Shown piece by piece: positions 33,198 to 44,423 of a DNA stretch of 64,000 bases. The stretch's first letter is position 1. The number at the start of each line of letters is the position of its first letter. Below the pieces are notes generated by a model. That model worked only from the letters and a program-made list of their open reading frames with translations, did no database searches and was not told the DNA's origin. Made by a program: the position numbers and the translations under genes. Source of the DNA: Branchipolynoe longqiensis (Eukaryota > Annelida > Polychaeta > Phyllodocida > Polynoidae); NCBI GenBank assembly GCA_030323885.1, contig CM059193.1:96588852-96652851 (forward strand), given 5' to 3'.

Positions 33198-35306
33198 CTA
33201 ATGACACCGGTTGCGACACCGATGCCACTGGCACGTCGCCACGGTCGCCGGAGCCCGTGCCACCACCGCACTCAGAGTGTCGGGTGTCAGCTCAGTCCCC
33301 AGTTTCCGACGCTTACGACGGCGCACGCCCCTCGACCCCATCACCTCCGGATCGATAGTCACGACTGGCAACTCAGGCCAGTCTCTCAACCCCTGCCGGG
33401 CAGCAGATGGAGGGGGTGGAGGCGGCGGTGGAGGAGGTGAAGCTGACCTGTCCGACCCCTGGTTCCGCTGCAGCTGAATGGCAGAGCCATCGCGCAACGG
33501 CACCAGGGACGAGGACCTCTTACCTCTCCCCTTGCCTTTCCCCTGGACAGAGCTAACACCCCGCCCAGAGCTCGAAGAGGCCACAGGAGCTGCTCGCCCC
33601 TGCTGGTCCCTCCTCACGGCAACAGCACCACGACCCCTGCCCCGTTTCGCCGAAGATGCGCCCCGACCGTTGTAAAACCGCTCACGACGTACCTCCGCCG
33701 ACCCAGGAACATATATATACAGGGCAATCAACCTGTGCTGCTTGGGCAGCGTCAGGGTTTCCCTGCTATAATGGAAGTCTGTGCGCTGCTTCATCGTGAA
33801 GGACACCGCTCTCTTCGACACGGACTGAGGATCCCACTGAATCACACTCAGTCCCTTCACGATGTCCATCATCATACGTCCGTGGCCCTCCAGGAGATGC
33901 TTGATCATCTCACAGCGGCGAGGAGTCGCGTAGTACTGTCCAGTCGCCTTAAGCGTTGGACTGCCCTCAGAACCACTCGCCACGTTAAACGGTCTCGTGC
34001 ACCTCCATAGAGGAGCGGTGTGCAGGTGGCTCTCACAAATGTGCCGAGCCAACGGCCCCCACCGCAGAAACAGCTTTGGGGTCTGCCTACGCCCGACCGG
34101 GTTAAGCTCACAGAACAGACAAGTCTTTCCTGGGCGAAACACACGGCGGACATAACCCAGACATGCCAATTCCTGCTTCGTGTAGCCATCCCCCCTCGTT
34201 GGATCTTTCAACGCTCCAAATATGTCGCATAGATGGATGTTGTACCACTCCAACGCAGTACGGGGATGGCTCTCGGGCTCGGCCCAGCCCTCGTCATCGA
34301 AGACACTGTAATCTCCGTGCGCGCCCTGGGACCGCACCAGCCGATGGTGCCCCTGCTCCCAGACCATATAGTCTCTAATACTACATGGCTGCTTGTGAGG
34401 GTCGTTCCATAGCCGCGACAGGGTAGCCTCGGTCAAACCAGCCACGTTTCCCGAAAGAAACCGCGCCAGCTTAACCAGTCCACCCCCTCGCGACCTAACG
34501 ATCCACTCAGACGACGGAGTAGGATCCTCAGAGATTGCATAGCCGAGCTCCACCTCAAACCTTGTATTGGCAGCCCAACACGTAAGCATGTGGGCCATCC
34601 GACCCGCCCTCCGATCGTCCCCCCCCTGCTCTTGTTCAGAACAGGTAGCGACCGATCTCGACGGACGTGCAGTCTCCAAACTGCCACCAACAGGAACATC
34701 GTCCATATTAACGGGTACGGTACGCTTAGAACCATCGCTATTATGATAGCGATAGTCAAATGACCCGTAAGACACCTTTGCAGGAGGGATCGATGCCTTA
34801 GGGGGCACCGACACAACCTCCGAGCGAGGATCAGTGTCACGCTGTACAGAGGCTTTAGCCTGCTCTACAGCCATCCTCACCTGCGCCTCCGTCAGCGCAC
34901 CAGACTCACGAGAAGGGGCAGGAGGCCGAAGCAGCTCACCGCCCACAACCGGGGTAGACTCGACAGAGTCGACGTCCATTCGCACACTAGAACCTCCCCC
35001 TACTGACCGTCCGTTGTCATGAGGTGCCGGCGCCAGACTCCCTAAGGTTCTAGCGCCTACATCCTCAGAGCCTGCGGACGGTAACATAGGGGGTCGGGCA
35101 GCAACTTCAGTCAGCAGTACCACCTGGCAAGAACCCGATGAACTTCCGCTGAGAGGCTGCGCCATCCTCACCTCAGCTGGGCTGAGCGAGAACGGATCCG
35201 TGCGGGACGAACAAACCGACTCTCTCAACGCCTTCTCACGCAGCTGCCACTCCCGAAAGCGTGACAACTCGTCAGCGTTTACCACAGTCCCTACACTACT
35301 GACCAT
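33198..35306 (-). CDS. unassigned long ORF between integrase and 3' LTR of gypsy
   Basis: The longest uninterrupted frame in the 3' region. It is open from 35432, but M at 35304-35306 (MVSSVGTVVNADELSRF) is a more natural start, giving about 702 codons. The N-terminal third is Ser/Pro-rich. A central part may be globular (YNIHLCDIFGALKDP). CLFC followed by RHICESH about 20 residues later could bind zinc. The C terminus has RGRGRG, GKGKGRGK, a proline run and RRRKRRK, suggesting nucleic-acid binding and nuclear entry. No membrane segment or signal peptide, so it is not a plausible envelope protein. It could be an extra element ORF or a gag-like protein of a nested element. Function unknown. 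Confidence 0.6.
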   Translation of the reverse strand: MVSSVGTVVNADELSRFREWQLREKALRESVCSSRTDPFSLSPAEVRMAQPLSGSSSGSCQVVLLTEVAARPPMLPSAGSEDVGARTLGSLAPAPHDNGRSVGGGSSVRMDVDSVESTPVVGGELLRPPAPSRESGALTEAQVRMAVEQAKASVQRDTDPRSEVVSVPPKASIPPAKVSYGSFDYRYHNSDGSKRTVPVNMDDVPVGGSLETARPSRSVATCSEQEQGGDDRRAGRMAHMLTCWAANTRFEVELGYAISEDPTPSSEWIVRSRGGGLVKLARFLSGNVAGLTEATLSRLWNDPHKQPCSIRDYMVWEQGHHRLVRSQGAHGDYSVFDDEGWAEPESHPRTALEWYNIHLCDIFGALKDPTRGDGYTKQELACLGYVRRVFRPGKTCLFCELNPVGRRQTPKLFLRWGPLARHICESHLHTAPLWRCTRPFNVASGSEGSPTLKATGQYYATPRRCEMIKHLLEGHGRMMMDIVKGLSVIQWDPQSVSKRAVSFTMKQRTDFHYSRETLTLPKQHRLIALYIYVPGSAEVRRERFYNGRGASSAKRGRGRGAVAVRRDQQGRAAPVASSSSGRGVSSVQGKGKGRGKRSSSLVPLRDGSAIQLQRNQGSDRSASPPPPPPPPPPSAARQGLRDWPELPVVTIDPEVMGSRGVRRRKRRKLGTELTPDTLSAVVARAPATVATCQWHRCRNRCH

Positions 35307-35489
35307 GGAAGCTACACATGGACCGGTGGGCAGCTCAGGGGAACGTAACAACAGGCTAGCTACTCCAGGAGGAGAAACTAGCCCAGCCGCCGTAACCCAC
35401 CGAGGGCCTCTCACGGTCAACACGGGCGACAATAGGGGACTAGACAGCCGCGGGGAGACTGTAGCAACAATCTCCCTACAGCCTAAAGG

Positions 35490-38400
35490 CCTAATTCAAC
35501 CAACGCAAGACAAGTACAGTATAAGGTGGCATTTATTCTTACTATTTCGTTGTTACATTAAAGTCATGAGATGTTTGATTTATTAAGATTTGAGGATTTC
35601 AGGCACGTAGCCAAAAAGTATAACTCAAGTGCCTGGAAGCCAAGAGTGGAAGCTGCATGTTGACAACAGCAGAGGTCATCGTGACCAGTCGTCTTACGTC
35701 CCACCTTGATGTGCCTTGGAGGCAGAAGTATGGAGAGTTGAAGACATCATGAGTAGCGTAATAGCACCGGGTGCTAAGTGGCCCACCAGGGACAGGGCTA
35801 GTCTTATGATTGAAAGCACCGGGTGCCAGGAGGCCCTCCACGGGTAGGGCTAATGTTATGATTGAGATTAATCCACGAACATGTGAGTGGTGCCCACATG
35901 AGTGAAGAGGCTGTCCGTCGTGCCAATGTGGTGTCCCGGACACATACTCGCCCCCAGGCAGGTGCTGGTCAGAAGGCGAAGCAGAATCGCTGAGCGCGAT
36001 GTCTCTGGGAGACGATGAGTTGAATGGTGTCTTAAATGACGACACGGGCATTGATGCCCAAGAGTTAGCCTCAGATCCTCGCGTGACTTGAGTGACCATG
36101 AAGGCCACCGGATGTCGTGAACAGATTGCTCTGCAGTACCTTATTGTCCATGTACAGTCGGGAGGCCGGCCGCTATGGGTGTCGGAGGCACTGGTGTGGT
36201 TTTGTGGATAACCTGGGAAGAGAGGCAAAATAATGCAGTCGAATCCCAGGTCATAATATGTGGTTGTGGGTGATGGTGGTTATTAGTTGTGCACATACAC
36301 CTTGCAATGTATCGAACCACCCGACCTTCAGCGAGGTCCTCCGATGATGCGATGATGCTTGCGATGATATGCTGGCATGTGCCTTTGTTGTTATATGATC
36401 GCCAAGTTGAAGATGGCGGCCTCATGGCCCAGTTCCTAGCTATTTGATGGATGGCCACCATGTGTTGACAAGCACAGTATTGAGAAGAAATTGTCAGGAT
36501 GTTAGGACATGGTAAGGCCAGATATGTAACCAACACGAGCAGTTATTCTCGGTCGATTTTAGTTGTGGCTATGGCCATTTGTCCGTTTGGTGACTGAGTA
36601 GGACCAGCCCAAGCACAAGCTCTTTGATATGCGGGCCTGATATGGCAATGTCAGTAATGAGATAGCTTTCCCATGTTGGGGCCTATCTATGACTGCTTAG
36701 TGTGGGTGCACCTTAAGTTGTTAGAGGAGCACATGGGGATAAGGCATCGTGGCCTATTTAAGCGATATGAACATCGTCCGTATGGGTGTATATGGCAGTG
36801 CCAATCATGCAGGCAGTGAAAAATCGTCCTTATGGGTGTAATGACGATTTATGATGTCACAAACGGATGAAGAATGCTTCGCGGGTTCATGTCAGTAATC
36901 AGATCCCATGCACTGCCCGACCTCAAGGTCATGGTGATGTCAGCAGTCCGTGAGACTTTGCGTCTAGACGGTCGCTATCACAGCCGGCAGACAAGATCTG
37001 GGTGTAGTTCACATGCACTCTGGTTACTGATAACTTTTGTCTGGCGAGTACAAAATCTGGACATGAACATCATCTGTAGATGAATTCAGGTTCCGTGTAG
37101 GAGGTTGTTATACTCGTTACTTTAGTGTGGCTATGTATACTTAAGCCTGTGTCACTTGGTTCTACGAGTACAAACAACAGGGGACGGGAGGATTATAACA
37201 CATGCTTTGTTGCTATGGCCACCCACCTGTTGGTGAGAGTAGGAGCAAGCCAAACATATACGTTGCGTAGAGTGGTAGATGAAAAAGAACTCACAGATAT
37301 GTGTGCCTTTGATTGTTATATGAGGCCATGTTGGCGGGAGCAATTGGCCATCTGTCGTGATAGATTTGGACAGTATCATGGCCGCCTCACATGGCACTAT
37401 CTGTTGGTGAGAGTCAATTTAGAGTATTATTATGATGGCATATCACTCTCGCATAGGGTGGTAGATGAACGTTACCTTGTTATCAAGCGTATAACGAACA
37501 TCGGTTGCATGTGTGGTATATAGCAGTGTCAATATAGAGTGTAGCTTTTGTATGGGTATAATGACGATATGAAACCGTCTGGCGAATATCACAACACACC
37601 GTTGAATGAATGGAATTTGTCTCTGGCTGTGGCCACCCGTGTTGGCAAGATTAGGAGCAGGATGGTAGTCAAGTTGTTATTAAGGATAAGGCCAGAAGGC
37701 ATCACTATGTGCCTAATTGTTGGTTTTGTGACAACCGTTTTTCATATGTAGTTCGTATTGATAACTCCTTGTTGTGTGTGCGCCTATGGTTGTTAGAATA
37801 GCGGCAATGAGACAATGAGCCAGAGTGTTATGCAGACCTTTTGCATCCCTTATTAATGCAGTCTTGATGTGTGTCGTAGGTAACATGGTCGGCCCTCCTA
37901 AGACGAGGAAGACCGCCATCATGTTTGCGAGAAATCGAGCATGCTGTCATGGCCGCCTCCACGTGGCGTGACATCACGAGACCTTTTTCATGGCGTAGTA
38001 GACCTCGACCTTCGATACTCAGCACTTTTCTGAAGCTGATCGATCCGAGTATTGATCCGGTCATTGATATCGTCCATCCGTTTCTGCAACGTAGCCAGGC
38101 CGCAGTTAATCCAACGTCCATAGTGACTTGTCTCACATCCGTGTGTTGATGTGGCTCCGTAGCTCGCACCGATCCTTTGTTCGACCAACACGAGCATGCT
38201 GTCATGGCCGCCTCCACGTGGCGTGACGTCACGAGTCGTTTTTCGCGGTGTAGTGGAGCCCGACCACGACACTCGGCATTTTTAAAAGTGAGCCATCCAA
38301 GCATCGAGCCGTCATTGATATCTGAAGTGTAGCCAGGCCACGGTCAATCCGACACCCGTAGCCCAGTTTCGTGTCGTAGTTGATATGTTGTCGTCTCTCC

Positions 38401-39940
38401 AAGGAGCTCGCGCTGGTCTTTTGTTCAACCAACATGAGCAGTTATTTGGTAGATTAAACGAATATAGATTGACTTCGTCCTACCTTAATGCTTTAGGAAT
38501 TAGATCTTGTCGTTCCAGAGCCTTTCGTCTCGACCTTTAAATCGTGTATGCTTGCCGATCGTCATTTGTTGTTGAATTCAAATCCAAGGAGAGAACACGT
38601 CCTATCGATAGAAAGGGTCTGGTCGAAGTGTCTATAATGAAACTGGGTCGCATCTTGTTATGCAAAATTACAGAAGATGGCGCCACCATCGGTGCATTTA
38701 GTATTAAGCAAGACGTTATAGATGGCACCAGTAGTCGCCTCCATATTAAGTATGTACTTTTTCTTGTGGGTTAAATTACCGATGTTGAAATCAACATCCC
38801 CAATGGTCCCTATACAGGTTAAACCCGCCGAGTCGCCTCCCTTGGCCTCATTGAAGAGATCACCGAGAGCATCTAAGGCCTCAGCCCTCCCTAATGGAGT
38901 GCTGGGCGAATCTAGAATATCATCAGACATGGTCCACACACAACGAACTGCCACAGCAGCTCAAGTTGTGTATCCCCCACGCCCGACGATCGCCGTACAC
39001 GCTGTGTCAAGTATGCACGATAAACGCACAGACCAACACAGTCGTGGCCGGCCTCGCTATATTCTTACAGTGCTGTAAGGAATACAAATAAGGAATACGC
39101 AAATAGATAGGATTAATGTTCGAGAACAAAGACACCCACCTTGTCTGCCGGCAGCCGGTAGAGTGACTGGCTCCATGTCCGCCCTCGCAGAGTCCAGTCG
39201 GCGTACCAACCAGAGAATGATTGGCTCACTCGCAAAACACCAGGTGCGCCACCGGTACCGCCAGCGTGACCTACATAGGAACCCAGCCAAACCACCCAAC
39301 GGCGGCATTCCCCGTCCCCCCGCAGTACCGCTGACGTCACCGCACCACGTGGTCACGGAGAACCCCCAACCGCAGAATATAAGGGTGACCTAGTTAGCTC
39401 AACTACAAGGCCCGCCTGCCAGCTAGTGCACAATGCTGAGCCACCCCCGGCAACAGATCCCGGGCCCTTACGCAGTACCCACCAAACAACAACACATACT
39501 GCGTAGCGCCAGCAACCCACTTGCCCAGTTACACGCACATGCTATAAGTGACCCAATTACGCCTAACCAAACAGTCGAACCAGTTACACACCCATGCCTG
39601 CAGCGAACATAGACACTCCCCCGGTTACAGCAGTTAACACGCAGTACGCCCCGTCAACCATAACCACCGCGTTAGACAAGAAATAGCAGATAATAAACAC
39701 ACGGCATAGGCAAAGGCATTACGCAGAACAGTAGTAACTGTGCCCATTCATTGGCGCCCCCGGGGCCCCCGGTCTTTCCCCACCATTCTCAAATAACTGC
39801 GTAGGAAAGTTTAACTGAACATATGAACTGCGTTACTTGTTGTGTGACAGGGATCAGCGTAACTTATGTACAACCAACCCCTGGAGACCAGACAACACCA
39901 GGGTGGAGTAGCCTAATACCTACTACCCCACCCCATACCA
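35490..39940 (-). other. gypsy internal non-coding region with diverged repeats
   Basis: No convincing reading frame over most of it. TATGGGTGTAATGACGAT-like blocks recur at about 36780, 36835 and 37545. GTTGGTGAGAGT with GTGGCCACC recurs at about 37200-37420 and 37620. A ~258-bp segment with GAGCATGCTGTCATGGCCGC and CTCCACGTGGCGTGAC is duplicated at 37936 and 38194. AAGATGGCGGC (36408) and AGAAGATGGCG (38672) resemble YY1 sites. A minus frame at 38658-38931 (start MSDDILDSPSTPLGRAEALD) looks protein-like but has no family. Confidence 0.45.
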
Positions 39941-39941
39941 G

Positions 39942-41738
39942 TTATCTGCATCGTAATGCTAAACGCTCAGATCGCCGCACTGGCGGTGCATCTGAACCCA
40001 CATCAGACCCCTGTCCAACTGGTACAAAGTAGCTGTCACTACCCGAGCTACTGCGTACAGAAACAATACTATCGACATCAGACACTGATCTAGAATGACG
40101 CCGACGTTTATTTTTCCGCTTATCAGGCCTATGCCGCCTAGGGCGCATAGCCTCCCCCGCAGTAACTGGAAGCCCAGGTACTTTCTTCTGACTAAACGCA
40201 TCTATAGTGCCAGCCTCCACCCTCGCAGGTGCGGGCTCGTCCCCTACATGCGCATCCAGCCAGGAGGATGGTCCAGCGTTCCTAGACATCTGCTCGGTGT
40301 AAAGCTTAAGACGTCTAATGTTAGATTTACGGTATTTACCATCCTTGCCCTTCATAATAACTGTGGTGTCAGAGACAACTTCTGTTATAGTAAAGGGACC
40401 ATCCCAATTCTTTGCGAGTTTGACCCGAGCTAGCGGCGCATGATACCGCACCACCCGGTCCCCCACTTTGAACTGGCGCCATGCAGCAGGCCCGCAGTCA
40501 GATTTCTTACAAACCACTGCCCGACCTAAAGCATCGCGAACTGCGCTATACGCATGGTGAAAGCAATGCTCCAACCATCTTACAAACACGATCTCACAAG
40601 GCCAGTCTACTTGACGATTCACCACCCCAAACTGCAGATCAGCTGCCAGTCGGAGCTCCTCCCCAAATAGTAACCTGTTCGGAGTCACACCCGTAGATGC
40701 ATGCTCCGTACAGTTATATGCGTGTGCCACAAACTTGACCTGTAAATCCCAATCATCTTGAAAGTCATTCACGGTACAAGCCAACGCAGATATCAACGTC
40801 TTATTAAAACGCTCTACCATACCATCCGATTGCGGACAGTACGGGTTCGTATGCGTTTTTTTAACGCCCAGCAAGCGCAACATGGACTGGAACAGTGTGG
40901 ACTCAAATTCCCGTCCCTGATCCGAATGGATCCGCATCGGGGCACCGAATATCAAAACCCAGTTATCCACCAACGCCTGCGCTGCAGTGGGTGCAGTGTG
41001 ATCTTTTAAGGGGTACACTTGCACATACTTAGTGTAATAGTCTTGGACTACCATCATCACCACATTCCCCCTAGACGTCGTCTTAAACCCGGACACAAAG
41101 TCACACGCTAGACGGCGCCACCAATGCCCAGACAATTCCTGAGTCAACGGTAACTTTGCGATCCCTTCTCCTGGCTTAACCACCTGACATTTATGGCAAG
41201 TGCGTACCCACCGCCTAATATCAGAAGTCATGCCAGGCCAATAGAACCGCCAAGCTAACCGCTTGGTGGAGCGAACGCGCCCAAAGTGCGTAGCTGTTGA
41301 ATGCCCATGACAAAACAACAACACATCATCGCGCAATGCAAACGGCACGACGATCTGCAGGCGACTGCGTAGGTCTTCACCCACTACCTTCCACCTGCAG
41401 AGCACCCCCTCACGCAGTTCCAGCAGATCCCATTGATTTATAATCTTACGAGTCTCTGCATTCTCCACCGCCAGCTCGTCACGCAGAGGTTTCAAGCGGC
41501 CCACCTCCAACCACTTGATCACACGCAGTATGGAGGGATCTTGGCGCTGCGCCAAGCAAACCTCTGATAATGTCCAAAGCTCATCATCATCTATGTCCGC
41601 CAGACGCATCGCAGAAATTGCTGCGAGTACACAATTATGCGCGCCACAGTCCGTGCAATCACCCCGGCCGCACTTACGCACCGGGATTCTACTCTGCGTT
41701 GATATGATCCACCCCTTTTCTGTACACAATATGCTCAT
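39942..41738 (-). pseudogene. gypsy integrase
   Basis: A 598-codon frame. The zinc-binding HHCC part is visible as HGHSTATHFG, then CHKCQ. The catalytic core has ACDFVSGF (first D), HSDQGREFES (second D) and DGMVERFNKTL (E). KNWDGPFTITEV and KSNIRRLKLY follow, as in the C-terminal DNA-binding part of gypsy integrases. After that come a basic stretch (KRKNKRRR) and an acidic Ser-rich tail. The first residues are read in a wrong frame: the block before it (LSEYGVTNEHIVYRKGVDHINA) lies in another frame near 41700-41770. Catalytic residues are all present. Confidence 0.88.
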
Positions 41739-41752
41739 TCGTCACACCATAC

Positions 41753-42121
41753 TCAGATAAAGTGGCCAACCAACGCCCCCATCATCCCCTCCGCCTCCTT
41801 GAAATTCAACAACCAACGAAGAGAATGATGATCAGTCCGGACAATAAAATCCGACCCTATCAAGAAATGTTTCCACTTCCTGCTATACACGACGATAGCC
41901 ATCAACTCACGCTTCGTCGTGCAGTAATTCCGCTGCGCTTTATTAAGGTTATTACTCGCAAAAGACAACGGGACCTCTACCCCATCCTGCACCTGACTTA
42001 ACACGCCTGAGATCGCAAACCCTGATGCATCAGTGTCAAGAATGAACCGCCCCACCGCCTGCAGGTATCGCAGCTCTGGGGTCTGAGTAAAGGCACCTTT
42101 CAAGCCCAGAAATGCCGCCTC
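41753..42121 (-). pseudogene. gypsy RNase H
   Basis: Shows FILDTDASGFAISGVLSQ (first catalytic D), PLSFASNNLNKAQRNYCTTKRELMA (catalytic E), and FIVRTDHHSLRWLL (third D). This is the RNase H of a Ty3/gypsy pol, which removes the RNA strand after first-strand synthesis. It is in the same frame as the RT but separated by a TAG at 42122-42124, and its end shifts frame near 41775. Confidence 0.87.
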
Positions 42122-44392
42122 CTAAGCGTTGCCCCACACAAATTTAATTTTTTTCGCGGTAACGACCAAGTCCTGCAAAGGCACAGCCAACCGCGCAAAA
42201 TCAGCAATGAAATCGCGATAATATGACACAAACCCAAGGAATGATCTCACTTCCTTCATATCCTCAGGTCTGGGCCACCCCGCAATTGCAGAGAGCTTTT
42301 CCGGGTCCGCCTTAATCCCCTTCGCAGAAACCACCTGCCCCAGGTACTGCGTCTCGCGCCTAAAAAGTCTACACTTTGAAGCCTTGAGTCTCAGCCCATA
42401 GGAACGTAAACGATCGAACACTGCTTGAAGCCTATCCTGACATTCGGTTAGTGTCCGACCAAAGACAATGATATCATCCAAATACACCAAGCAGATCTTC
42501 CACTGAAGACCAGCTAGCATATCCGTCATCATCTTTTCGAACATGGCTGGAGCATTACACAACCCAAACGGCATCACGTTCCACTCAAATAAGCCTAAGT
42601 GAGTACTAAAGGCAGTTTTAGCAATATCCCCCGGATCCATAGCTACCTGATGATACCCAGATTGCAGATCCAGAGTGCAAAACCACTCATTACCCCCTAA
42701 ACTTTCGAGCGACTCATCTATGCGCGGTAATGGGTAAGCATTCTTCCGCGTCACAGTATTGAGTTTTTTATAGTCAATACAAAAACGGATCGAACCATCT
42801 TTTTTCTTGACTAAATGGACAGGTGAACTCCACGGTGAATCACTACTCCTAATTACTCCACTATCAAGCAGCTTATGCAGCTCCGTCTCCAGTGCCTCCT
42901 TTTTGGAATGCACGAAACGCCGATAGGGAATCCTAAAAGCAGCCGACTCACCGACATTAATGCCATGCTTCACCACCTCAGTCCAGCCCAATGTCTCACC
43001 AGGCACTGCGAAAACCTGGATATTTCTACCCAGAAATTCCACCACCCGAGAGGGATCAGACTCATCAACCACCTCACACCCGATAGCCAAAGGTATAAGA
43101 TGGGCAGGCAAGCTGCCATCGAGGGTCCGAGATACAACAGAAGGTGCTACGCACTCCTCCGTCGTACCAAAGGTAACCACATCGGCCACCTCCCCCAACG
43201 CAGCAACGCCCACTTCCCCCCTACTACTCACAATACTAGAGGGGCAATCCAACTGCGCCGCCCGCGCGACACGCAGTTCAGGCCACCCACTGCTCCAATT
43301 ACCCGGTAACTGCGAACAGCTGACCGCACAACACCGCCCCGCGCCAACCCCGTCCACTGGGTCAACTGCGCCAACAGCTGACTCAGTGACCCCGTCACCG
43401 CGAGCAATGTTTACACCGGATTGTTTAGCCAAGCCCGCCTTAGCATATTCACAATGAACATTACCAAAGTCAGTAGCCTCACTCAACAACCCGATAGTCA
43501 TACCCCTCTGCAACCAAACCGTATAACGATTTGGATTAAACAACGGCACAACCGAGTCGACAGGACTCCACACTAGCCTATTCTGACCTACCAATCCCAG
43601 CTGATGCAACTCTGAGACCATCGGTTCAAACAGGCTCTGGTGATCACCGTCAACCCCTACAGCTGTAATTTTAACATCACAACCGGCCATCGGAGCAATG
43701 CGAATATCCTGCGCGACAGCAGACACAGTCTGACTATCGCGACGTAATTCACACTGCACCATGAGTTGATACGGATATTGAAGATATAGGCTGCCTGCCT
43801 GCCGCAGCTCACAACCATAATATTCCAAAAATTCTGCACCCAAAATACCATCTTCTGAAATATCGGAAACAGTAGGGGCATAATGAAATATTTTCCCCCC
43901 GATCTCCAGAGATAGTATGGCTTGTCCGTACTGCTTGAGTGGTGCACCAGTGACAGTGACAGGCTTCACGCTATTATCGAAAAACACCTTATCACCGTCC
44001 AACTTATCGAAGAATTTTCGTCCAACACATGTGACCGCAGCCCCACTGTCTATTAAAAAATACCTGATAGTCCCTCTAACACACACTCTCACATACCACC
44101 GTTTTCCATCCAAAGTCCAGAAAGTGGAATCCACGAATAAGCGTTTACCACAAGGGTGAGACAGGTCACACCCCTGACGCTGTATTATAAATTGCATACA
44201 GTCGTCCAAAGGTGCGGGAGCCAAAGCAGAAACGCAACGCGCTATCTGCTCCATGCCATCCCACAATACCGACTCCACTGGGATAGTATCACCAGGGGCG
44301 ATCACGGGCGGTCCCGTGCTAGCATCAGACTGCACACCGGCTTCCTTGATGGTCAACACCCCATCCGCTTTGGCGTTATCCGGGCTTGCCAA
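42122..44392 (-). pseudogene. gypsy protease and reverse transcriptase
   Basis: A 756-codon frame. YFLIDSGAAVTCVG, in the first sixth, is the aspartic protease active site (DSGA). The RT part runs through SPVHLVKKKDGSIRFCIDYK, LNTVTRKNAYPLPRI, LDLQSGYHQVAM, FGLCNAPAMFEKMM, the catalytic LVYLDDIIVFG and LGFVSYYRDFI, as in Ty3/gypsy elements. It is in a different frame from gag (44424-45398), so expression would have needed a frameshift or a separate start. A TAG at the end cuts it from RNase H. RT motifs are intact. Confidence 0.9.
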
Positions 44393-44423
44393 TTGGGTTG
44401 GCCTAAGCCCAAACGGTCCAACC

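Noticed and set aside
33198..35432. Gypsy envelope protein
   Set aside because: The frame is at the position of env, but there is no signal peptide, no membrane segment and no cleavage-site-like stretch. It is instead rich in basic RNA-binding-like tracts.
35599..36228. 209-codon minus frame inside the gypsy element
   Set aside because: No motif, unusual composition, and overlapping frames of similar length; not distinguishable from chance.
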